Origin: Ciona intestinalis
Taxonomy: Eukaryota; Chordata; Ascidiacea; Phlebobranchia; Cionidae
Assembly: GCF_000224145.3 (NCBI RefSeq)
Contig: NC_020179.2
Location: 1,186,167 to 1,250,166 of the forward strand
DNA length: 64,000 nucleotides
Direction: 5' to 3'
Shown here: one piece after another, positions 49,901-61,900 of the stretch
How the letters are laid out: every line of letters starts with the position of its first letter
Numbering within the stretch: position 1 is the first letter of the stretch
Program-made: the position numbers and the translations under genes
The notes under the pieces: model-generated
Databases searched by the model: none
What the model was told of the DNA's origin: nothing
The model's input: only the letters and a program-made list of their open reading frames with translations

Positions 49901-52900
49901 ATTTTTTAGAATGATTTATCTTTAAACATAATTTAAAAAAAATTATAAAAAAATAAACAGTAATAAATATGATACTGATTATAAAGTGTGTTAATATTAG
50001 ATTTTTCAGAAAAAATTTATCTTTAAAAAATTTTCATAAAAAATTTTAGAAAAAAAAACAAACTGTTCATATGTGAAAAACTTTTCCATGAAAAAAAAAC
50101 AAATAATCACATAACTACCGTTATACACAGTAGGCACTTACAGGTTGTCTAAATACTCATTAGTCAAATTTTAAACCAAAATAATGAAAAATCCCCACAA
50201 AAAATAATCACCCACAAAGTTATATGGTAACTCGTAAGCAGGTACTATGTGTGTGAAACAGAATACCCGTGTTATAACGACCGTTGTTTTCCGGCCACAA
50301 GACAAAGCAAGTTACATTCATTCTTACCAGTGGTTCACGGACCACATCTCTTGCGCTGTTGGTTAAAACACCATCGGACCACTCTCTGGTGTCCAAATCA
50401 ATTTTACCGAGCAGTTGGTTCCGTGGCATGGACTTTGGGTTCATGGTGTGGAGTTTGACCACGCGGCCAAGCCGTGACAAGGCGCCACGCAGTACATGCC
50501 ACAAGGTTGTTTTACCTAAATTGAAAATTTTTTTATTTTTTTATTTATTTTTTTATTCACATTTTAGCCAGTCTTCTAAAGTTTTATTTACATTTAAGGC
50601 AGTTTCTAAAACCCAATATATTTTAGCTTTGTGGTTTAGGCAAAACTACAAATTATTATACCACCAAAACAGTTTTAAAAAAGAACCACAACAAAACCTT
50701 TATCAGTTAAAAAATAAACCATAAAAAATTACTATACAAATGCATAGGAACCAAAAACACTTAAAAAATCCTTTTTCACAAAAAAGTCAAAACCACCGAA
50801 AATAACCCAAAATTGGTAAAAAAACTACCTGAACCAGAAGGACCAACAATAACCACTCCCATTCTTTGCTGTAGTTGTTCATGAAGTTCTAAAATCTTTT
50901 TCTTCTGTCGGTCTTGTGGATCTAGATGCATCTCATTGCACTGTGCGTCGATAGCAGCACGCAAACTTTCTTGCTCCATTTCTAAAGAAAATATAGAAAT
51001 TTTAGAATCAGGATTTGAAATAAATAAAATATGGCAGATTTTTAGCTGTCATATTTACTATTTAGTCTCAAGGTGGAAAACTTGGTGTTTAAAATAAGTT
51101 ATACTTTCTAAGTTGTTAAAAAACTGAGGTTTTGTAAAAAAAAACTGAGGTTTGATCTCTAAATTCAGGGAAGCTAAACTTGCAATGTAGCTTTATTAAA
51201 CAAAAAGTTGCAGAACTTTTGGGCTATCTTTTCAAGTATAAATATGTCAGACCTTAAATAAGTCCTTGCTATTTTTTGTTCATATTTTTAGATTATATTT
51301 GTAAATTTATTACCATACATGCGAAAATTATTAATAATAAAACACGCCTGTGCCAGATTAAAATGTACATAAATATAAAAAAAAAATAAAAAAACTAATA
51401 AAAATCCAATAAAATAGCATAACCAAATCACTCTTACAATAAAAAAAAAGAAATTGCAAAACGCTGTTAGGTTTTAACGTTAAACAAAGCAAAAAACAAG
51501 AGTTACCCCACCTTGGAAAACTATATTGGGAAACACATCTTTTACAAGAGCGTCGAACCTCTGGCTATCAGCGAATGATAATTTAGATAAAGTGTTGATT
51601 CTTAAAGCTTGTACGACAAGTTTGCATTCATCATCAGGGGTTATCTAAAAATAGTTTTACTCAATTTTTTATTTTCAATTATAAAATTGTGGAAAATTAC
51701 GAACTGAATGTAAATCTCACTTTAAAACTGCAAAAACTTATAAAGATTATAGAAAAAAAAAATTTGTTGTTTTTAATTATAGGGAAAATATTTTTCACTT
51801 TATTATTAAAAGACAAATTAATTCAGACTTTTTTCCCCAAAAAAATGATATTTTAGGAAAAAATTAAACAAAAATCAGCTCTTAAGTTTTGTAATTAAAA
51901 TTAAGAATAAAAATATAAATTGTTACTTAAAATACCTTAGTCTCTGAATTTTCCGTTTTTCTTCTTAAATTATGTAATGCCTGTCCACTACCCCTTAGAA
52001 CAGTTTTAAGCGCACGGAGACCCCAGTCATAATGTTGTTGTGGTGTCAGTAGTTCACGTGCGAGGTTAAAAACAGCAACAAGTTTTCGACCTAATGCTTT
52101 GCCTTCGCCAAAACCCTCAGAAAATAGAATCACCTAAAAATTTTTGCATAAAAAAAATTAGGTTAAAAACAAAACAGAACATTGGGTTTTACATACTCAG
52201 TTTCACAAGTATTATTTAATCAATTTTGTGCATTTTTGCAGTTTGTTAAAAAAATGTTATTTGGTGAATAATATCTGCATTTCATGACAAAAATGTGTTG
52301 CAAAAGTGACAATCTTTAATCAAAACTGTGTGTTATTTCATTATGCTTTAGGGACCACAATTCGGTTTTCAGCCACACAAGGATAAAGTTAGATTCATTC
52401 ATATATGTCAGTCTTTTAACACTTGAATGAATCAAAATTTTACCTCAGCAATTTGCTCATTGTCAGGTTTAGACATAGCTACAGGTCTGAACAATTGCTT
52501 TAAGTTGTCTGGTAGCTTCTGTCTTCCACCATAACCCTTTCCCGCTGGGTTCATGGTGATAAAAATGCCAGAGTTGGGATTAATATCAACCTAAAAAGAT
52601 TATTTAAAAATAAGAAAATAAGTAAAAGGCACGGAAAAGGTATTTTTAGAGGAGGTATAAAAAAGCAAAGTGAAAAAGTTATTATAAACCTAAAAATTTA
52701 TTATCAACCTGGAGAAAGTTTTTATCAACCTGGAGAAAGTTATTATCAACCTGGAGAAAGTTATTATCAACCTAAAAAGATAAGTTTAGGGGTATGAAAA
52801 AACAAAATGCCAAAAATGTATTTAGCAGACAGTTGACCTGTATGTGACTTAATTTTAAGTTGAAATTTGTAGTACAGAATTAAAAGACATATTTCTACTA

Positions 52901-55900
52901 AAATCTACATATTAAAAATCATTGTAATTAATAACTGAGACAGTTAGAGGCAAAAATATGTAACTTTCAAAAATAAAGCCAACAAAAAGTAGTAATTTTA
53001 ACATAAGAAAACTATGAATCCTACAGATAGGGCAATGTATGGGATTTACATTTACTTTGGCTTTTCTGTAAACTATTGATACGTACTTTATTAACATAAA
53101 AAAAACTGTAAAAAATAGAAAACTATGAAAAATTGGCTGTTTTTAGTCTGTTTTCAGAAATAATGCAAACACCAAATAACTTTGATAAATTTTTAAAAAA
53201 CTTAATTTTTTTAGACCAAAAATTCTTAAAAAAGTAAATTAAAAGCCATAAAATGCTATCGGGCCATTTTCTTTTAAATTTTAGAAAAAAAATAATAAAA
53301 CAAAGTTGTCCCAAACGTACCTGTCTTCCCAACAGTTCAATGTTAGCAGCTCTGCTTTTCAATGCAGCTTGTATGACTTGTATGTCCATAGAGACGGTAG
53401 ATAACACAACCTCTTCAAGCCTATTAAACTCATCAAAGCAACCCCATGCTCCACACTTAACCAAGCCAATGAAAATTCGACCCATTGATTTGACATCGAT
53501 GCCCTAATACAAAAAATATATTTTTTTAATAAAAATTTGAAAGTACAAATCTATTATATAACAAATAAAAAATTTTAAAAGATTTTACATCCAATAGTAC
53601 TGATTAAAACATTTGTAGTTGTTTTTGTGTAAATATTTATTATTTGGTAAAAACAACTTCTTTGTATTTGCATATTTTTTTAATGTTCAGTTTATATTTT
53701 GAAATTTCTGAATAAATTCTGTCAAAACTTTTAAACTATTGAAAAATAAAGTCAAAAATTTGGAATTTTTAAAAAATCACACTGTAAAAAATAAAGAGCT
53801 CTCATTTTTTTCTTTTTTTTAAAATAAAAAAAAATACAAAATTGAAATTCATACCTCATCACAGTTAAAAACAAGGACTTGTCTTCCAAATAAACCTCCT
53901 AAGGCTTTCACTGATTCAGTTTTTCCGGTTCCCGCCGGTCCATACGGGTTCCCACCCAACCCCATATGCATGCCTTGTGTTAATGTAAGGTAGCATTTGT
54001 CTGTTAGGGGCGTGTGGACTAGCTTGGGTGCGTTGCCCTATGAAAAATTATTAAAAAAATAATGATTAAAATTTGAAATTCGTTAAATTTTGAAATTTAT
54101 TAAAATTTAAAATTTGTAAAAATTTGAAATTTATTAAAATTTAAAATTATTTTAATAAATTTGAAGTTTATTTAAAAAATCTGTGACATATGCCTAGATT
54201 AAATAAAAAAAAGGCTGGAATTAAACAATATTAACACCTAAAAATGAAGGCTGTGACAAAAAGTGGATTCTTGGCAAAAATATTTATTAATGTTAAGCCA
54301 AAAAAAGTCTCTTTTGAACCAAAAAAGAAAATGCTACAACAAAAAATAGGTTCTAATGCTCAAAAGAAGAGCTAAAGTAAAAAAATCAATGACTTTTCAA
54401 AAAGTTGCCACAGAAAAAGATGAGAAATTCGTTAAAAAAATGGGTAAAAAAAAGTGAAAAATTGTTGAAAAACATGGGATTCGAGTCAAAAAATGTCTTT
54501 CCACATGCAAAAAGTAACAAAATAATAAATATTTTCACCTGATATTCAAACGTGTAATCAAACTTTGCGTCCACCATTTTCATGGATGCAGAATTATCGG
54601 AATAATATCGAAGCTGTTTCTGCCAAATCCATTCTGATATATTCCGGATGTTGCTCTTTATCAGTTGCTCCACTACGTCAATATTGTGGATAATGTCAAG
54701 AATCAGGGATTTCAGTTTCAGATCAAGGACATGAGCCTCTGGAAATGGGATGAAAAAATAAAAAAAAATAAAAAAAAATGAAATTTTTAAAAATCCGAAA
54801 AAAATTTTAGAAATATGAAAATTTTCATAAAAAAAGTGAAATAGTAAAATTAAAAAAAAATACATCCAATAAAACAAACCTGTTTCACCGATCTCAGTAG
54901 CATTGATATATACAGATGTATAAGATCGCAGTTTCTTTTCTAAATCTCCTCGTAACTGCTGAAGCTTATTTTCTCTTATGGATGCCTCACAGTTCTTAGC
55001 AAATGCTATTTGTTCCCCAAGACATAAGATCTTGTAAAAAAATTAAATGATAAATGTTGTTGCAAATTGACTGTAATTTAAATTTTGACAACAAGATATA
55101 TTATATAGTAGGGTGGGAGAAGATAGAACACATTTTCGTTCTATTTTCTCGTTGCATTTGGTAATAAACAAAGGACATTCAAAGAATTATAAAACCGTAT
55201 TCTCACGACTCCCATAGGCCACAATCAGAATATTTGGATATTATGTGCTCAAGGTGTCCCGTCTTCCCCACCCTACTATGCACATTTTGTTTTTTGTATC
55301 AAGATTATTTTGTTTATTATACTTAAAAACAAGGTTGTTTTAAAATAACTTTGGTAGAAAATGGTACAAAAAACTTGGCCCAAAAATTGTACAAAATTTG
55401 AAAAATTATATATATATATATATAATATAATTTTAGTCAAAAATTTTTAGTCCAATTTTGTTCAAAATTTCAAAAACTTAGTAAACATTTAATTGGATAC
55501 TATGTTCTGACTTATGCAAAAACTGCTTAAGTTCTAAAAAGTAAATGTATAATATACCTGAGATGGGAACTGTGTAGGGTCATGACTAGTAGTACGTATA
55601 TTATTAGTGGTTAATATACGTAAGGTATCTTTCATTTGGTCCGATAAGTTCATTAACCATTCCTGGAAAAAAAAGTATGTATTGTTATTATACGTACGTA
55701 ATTTGACTTATTACATGTGGCAAAAAAATGACTGTTTCATACACTTCGTGCCTGCTTATGAATTCCCACGTATGTAACTTATTTACTCTTGCACGGCGGG
55801 GTAACAACATATCTTTATAACACGAATGTTCTGTTTCATACACCTCCTGACTGCTTACAAGTTGCCATGTACGTAAATTATGTATTCTCGCATGGCGAGG

Positions 55901-58900
55901 CAACAACAGTGGTTATAACATGAGTGTTCATTCATACACCTCATGCCAGCTTACAAGTTGCCACATATGTAACTTTGTGTGTGATTATTTATGACCGTAT
56001 GACAATTTAGAGAACTAAACTAGTAAGCAAATGCCGTTAAGTGTCTTGCCCAAGGACACAAACAACAAAATAAATAGCAGCGACGAGCCTTGAATCCATA
56101 GCCCTTGGGTTAGAAGCAGGTACACTAACCACTATGAGTTGTATGTTGTTTAGTGGTTATTCACTTGTATTGCAACCTAAGGATACCAGGTTCTATGACA
56201 GTGATACTGACAGACTTAGTGGATATTGCTCCAACCCATTTGTCACTAGAGGGTTGTAGCACCTTGGGTGTTGTGGTAATGGACTAACTCTCACTATACA
56301 GAATCCATGCCATACTATAGGACAGTGCTCTTCAACCGGTGTGCATGGTGCACCCTAGGATGCATCAAAATATGCCAGGGGTGCACCAGTACAAAAGTGT
56401 ATACAAGGGTGTATCACAAACTTCAACAATTTTCAGCAATAATATTCAGTTTTGAACATTTTTTACAAATTTAGCCATTTTTCTACAGTTTTTTTTATAT
56501 AAATTCTATATCTTGCATCACAGGGAATTGCGAAACGTCATTAGTTTTACGTTAAAGCAATCAGGGGTGCATGAGTTTGTCGCAACAACTTTAGGGGTTC
56601 ACCAACCCAAAAAAGGTTGAAGAGCACTGCCATAGGACCTTACCCAGTTAGAACAAAAATACTGCAGTCTCAATGGCCATAGGTAAGATAGGGCTTTCAT
56701 TTCATGTTTCAGTTAAAAAAACTAATTCATCTTCAGTGGTGTTAAACTAAACCTTTAGAAAGTTAAAAAACCAAAATCTTCAAAAACTAAAATGAATTCT
56801 TAAAAAACAAAATCACCAAAAAAAAACTGTAAAAAAACAAAGATATAATACCTCTACATCAGTAGTAACATGCACAGGCTGAATTAGTGGCACCAATTCA
56901 CCATCTAAACTCTTCATGGCCAATATCTGCTTTGATTCCTCGTCAGAACTGAACTTAACTGAGTGAATGCCGGCAAAAAGTTTCTTCAAATGCGATTGAA
57001 TTACAGATGGGTTGGTAGACTAAAAAAACAGTATGTTAAGTTGAAGTAAAGTTTTTTAGAACTAGAGGGTACTAGGTTCAAGGCTCACTGTTTGCGGTTG
57101 GTATATGATGTTTTTAAGTAAGTTATGTTAAATTTTTGACGTTGTAGAAGAGTGGTTAGCGCTTGTTTTCTAACCAGAAGATTAGAGACCAGTAATTTAA
57201 GCTGTATGATCTAAGCAGTATACGGTTTATATAAGGCATATACAGATGTTATAACTTCTGAAGGCATCCCATTACCCGAGAATGAATAAGTGTAAGCCAC
57301 TCAATCAGTTATTAAATTACACGCAAATTATACATGAATTAAACTTTACCTCTATGTTTAAACTATACTACAAATAGTTTGCTGTATTCATGAAGTGAAA
57401 CATGCAAGCCAGGAATTTAGAATTGGTCCAGTAACCCATTTATAAATTAAAGCTGATATATAGTAGGGTGGGGAAGATGGGACACCTTTTCAATCTATTT
57501 TCTCGTCCTATTTGGTAGTAAACAAAAAACAATGAAAGAATTATAAAACCGTATCCTCTTGACTTCCATAGACCGTTGTTAGTTGTTTAAAATACAATCA
57601 GGATATTTAGATATTATGTGCCAAAGTTGTCCCGTCTCACCCTACCCTAAAACACGATCAGAATATTTGGATATCAAGTTGTCCCGTCTTTCCCCCATCC
57701 TACTATAAGTTTAACACCAACCTGTCCCAATATTTCAAGCAAATCATCATCTCCAATGAAGTAAAATCGCGGGAAAGCGTTTCGTTTTTCCTCCAAATAT
57801 TCATTTAGGGACCTCTGGCACCTTTGCAGTTGGTCCAGCATTGTGGAAAGCTGACTTCTTAAGCCAGTATGGCCAACTATAGACAGAACGCGGCCATCTC
57901 TGCCTATGTCAGACATTATGGACCTAAAATAAAAGAGTGTATGGTTAGAAAAATTAAAATTTAGAATATATATGTATATATATATATGAGTGATTTGCAT
58001 ATTTTTGTAAAGATTAGAAAATAAATTGAAATTTAGAATGTGATTGTTTTGCATTTTTATAAAATACAATTTATTTGATATTAAATTGCTAAAAATATTA
58101 CATTTTTTCAATGTGTCATGTTAGTGCCAACACAAAATCTGGCAAATTATGCCACAAAAAAACTGGTAGAAAATTGCTAAAAACAATACTTGCAGACAAC
58201 AGCAAATTACAGTTTTTTACGAAATTTCAATTTTTTAATATTTTTCACAAAAAAGGAGAAAAATCTAGAATATTAAAAAAAATTTACTTTAAATTAAAAA
58301 TGATAAAAATCTTCACCTGAAATCAACATCCACTCTTTCAAATCTTGCCTGCTCCCTCGGAAGAGCCCCATGTCCGAAGATCGGCTCAAGGTAAACCCAC
58401 TTCCTCTGGATGGAGTTGATCTGACGAAGATGCTCGTCAAGGTCGACCAATTTTTTTTCCCAAACTCCAGTTTTATCTTCGAACCCGGAGTAGTATGGCG
58501 AGTCTTTTAGCGACTGCAGCAAGCATTGGTTGTCTCCAACCTGTATGGAATTTGATATGGGTTTGTACCAGGTTTCCAGTTTGTTCCTTTGTTTTTTCCA
58601 TTCCATTATTTCGCTGTATTTTATACGCTTCTTTTGCAGAGACTGACGATGCCATTTAGGCAAATACATTTCTCAATTACCATTAGTGGTTGGACTTGAT
58701 TTTTGTTGGTTACATTTTCATAACACCAGATCATTACTGTATTTTACTATACAAGAATCGTTCAACTATATGTACATCAGATCAGGGTCAGATTCGCGGA
58801 ATTTATTCCAAGTCATTCCAGTTTGTCCCTCTTCCATATAGACAACTTTTATTGCCAGAAGTTTCAGGTAAAATTAAATAAATAAAATACTTTTATATAT

Positions 58901-61900
58901 AAATATTTTTAACACAATTTAATGTATAGTAGAGTGGGGAAAGACAAGACACCTTTGCACTTAATATCCAAATATCCTTATTGTATTTTAAACAAATAAC
59001 ATCGGTCTATGAGAGTCGTGAGAATACAGTTTTATAATTCTTTGAATGTTCTTTGTGTTTAACCAAATGGGACGAGAAAATAGAATAAAACGATGTTCCA
59101 TCTTTCCTCACCCCACTACAAAGAAGTTCCATCTTCCCCCATCCTACTATTTGTTTAATACCCTACCTCATTCAGAAGGTCTTTCCATTCCTTTATCAGC
59201 TTTATAGGTCTATTAGCGCTATCTTGATACTCAGTGAATGTGAACACAGCCCCAGCCCCCCACAGTTCAAGGTCGCGCAATGCTTCTCTTATGGAGACTT
59301 CACCCTGAGCCCGACTGTTTAATTCCTGACAAAAAACAAAGAATATTAAATTAGGTGTTTTATCCTAATGTCAATTGCTCTAACCTAATGGTCATTAATG
59401 GGTTTTACAAATTATCAGCCATACATAAAAAAAGTCCTCAAAAAATAATCACCCAAAAAGTAACATACATGGTAACTCGTAAGCTGGCACGAGGTGTATG
59501 AAACAACGACTGTCGTTTTCTCTCCACGTAAGGGTAAAGTAAGTTACATTCATTTAAAAAACCACCTTTAATTCTTGTATCTTGGCGGCAATCGTTGGTG
59601 CCACTGATAGGATGTCACGAAAAGTTAACCGCTCCAATGTGGTGCCTCTCGGCAAACCGATCAACCGGAACAGATCCAACCAGTGGTCATGTGACAGGTG
59701 TTCACCTCGGACGTATTTAAGTCCAGGAATTATTTCCTAAACAAATTTTCGAGAAAATTAATAAGCATTTTTTTAAAGTTATAGGATTTTTGTTTTTATC
59801 TTTTAAAATACAAACAACACATAGTAAAAATATATGGAAACAGCAGGCAATTGTACCAGAAAGAAATAGAAATCAATTTCTGTACATTGTTTATAACAAA
59901 TAGAGTGAGTGCGTATAAAAAACAGTGTTGACCAAAACAGTATATATATATATATATATACTAAAACAGTGTTGACCAAAAAAGATAATTATTTCCTAAC
60001 ATTCTTTCACCTTATACACAGCAATATCTTTCTGTAGTTTAACAGACATCATTGTTGGGTCTTGTTGTCGCAACCTGTCCTCCCATGAAAGAAGAAACTC
60101 CTCAAATGAATGAGTTTTGCCTCTGTAAGAAATGAAAAGTATTTTTTATTGAGAAACAATTTTGTAAAAATAGATACTTTTTTGAATTTTTTTTATGGAG
60201 TGCTTATATAATGCTTATAGAATAGGTTCAAGGCTCGTCTCTGCTACCATTGTGGGCATTTGTGTTTTTAGGCAAGACACTTAACGGCAATTGCTCCAAC
60301 CCAGTGGTCACTAACTAGTTGTCCAAACAGTCAGACAGGCATACATAAAAACAAAAATCACCCACAAATTGAAACCACTATCGTTGCCCCGCCCTGTGAG
60401 GGTAAATAAATTACATACATGGTAACTTGTAAGCTGGCACGGGGTGTGTAAAACAGAACATCCTGTGTTACAAGACAGCCAAATACTCTAAAAACAGCCA
60501 TAATACACAAACCTGAATGATATCCAGTCTTGTAGAGCCATTTCATTAAGTCCACCATGAAAATCTTCATATAAAAGCCAAATAACTTCCATTCCTTCTA
60601 AATCGACTCTAATTTCTTCAGCAAGTGTAAAGTCAGGTTTTGGTAGTTCAAAACTCTTGCAATCAAAGCTGTAAATAAGGGCAAGTTAGAAAACGCAAAA
60701 TTGTATAAAAAAATGGTAACAATAAAACAAAATTTTATAAAAAAATTTGTAAACATAAAAAAGAATTTTAACGCATGAAAGTTTTATTTTATCTTTTCAA
60801 TTACGACAGCGGAAATTAAATTAATAAAAGCAGAAAAAATATTGACAACAAAACTACAGTCATTCAATACATGCTGCAGGTAAAAACTGGGAAAAGTAAA
60901 AATGCTGAGTGGCTAAATCTGTTTGCCTAGGAGTTAGGTCAGAGCTGGCCTATTAACATTTTATCAGGTATTTTTTTTATTTTAAAATCAACAGTTTTGA
61001 ACTTAACTTACAGAAGCAATTGCAGGTTAAAAAACACAAAACTTTTAAAAAAATTAAAAAATATGCAAAAAATAAAACACAAAATTTGATTTTATCTTTT
61101 CAAATTAAATAACTAAGATAGAGTTAACCACAAAACTTACAGAAGTTGTTCTTTGGTGTGATTTAACTCCGCAAATTCATCTTTTCTGTCTTTGATCGCT
61201 TTCACTGCATTGGCAAGTCTTTCTTTGTCTCCAGATTCAATGACATCATCACCCGGTTTCAACTGGTTCCATCTGGCTGAGAACTTGTCCAGTTCGGCCA
61301 GAAACGAGTCTACTCTGGATTCTACTCCAGCTTTCATGACAGAAATCTAAAAAAAGCAAATATAATAATACCAACATATTTTTTTTATAAATTTATACAT
61401 TGCATTTTTTTGTTAAAATAAAAAGAAATTTGGGCTTTCATGACTGAAATTTAAAAAACAAGTTTTGGAGGGGTAATTTATTTGGTAAAATATGTAGACA
61501 GTGCAATTTTCTTGTTAAAATAAAAAGAAATTTATGATTTTATAACGGAAATCTAAAAAAAAAATATTGAGTTTTGCATAAAAAAAGGGACATTAAAATT
61601 TTTCAGTAAAGTTAATGGACATTTGTTAGATTTTCCAAAACAAAAACAAAGTCAAAGTTAAATAAAATGCTTTTTGAAAAATCTGGGCAAATCTTACCTG
61701 ACCCCTGATAACCTCTTGGTGACTTTCCATTAAAATATCCAGGGAGTCCCATTTTGATCTTAAGGAGGACAAAGAGGAGCCTACTCCCTCCCCACACATC
61801 TTCCTCAACAGAGCATCCAATCTTTCCGCTCCAGTGTAACGAGCTTGGAGTCCAGGCATTGAATCTTTCAGCTCTCCATGTCTGCAATGGATTTTGTATG

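Noticed and set aside
58690..58881. Plus-strand open frame ending in a donor-like TTTCAG|GTAAAA, possible nested gene
   Set aside because: No ATG start, a stop just upstream, and the related copy at 32.4 kb does not keep the frame, so it is kept only as a repeat.
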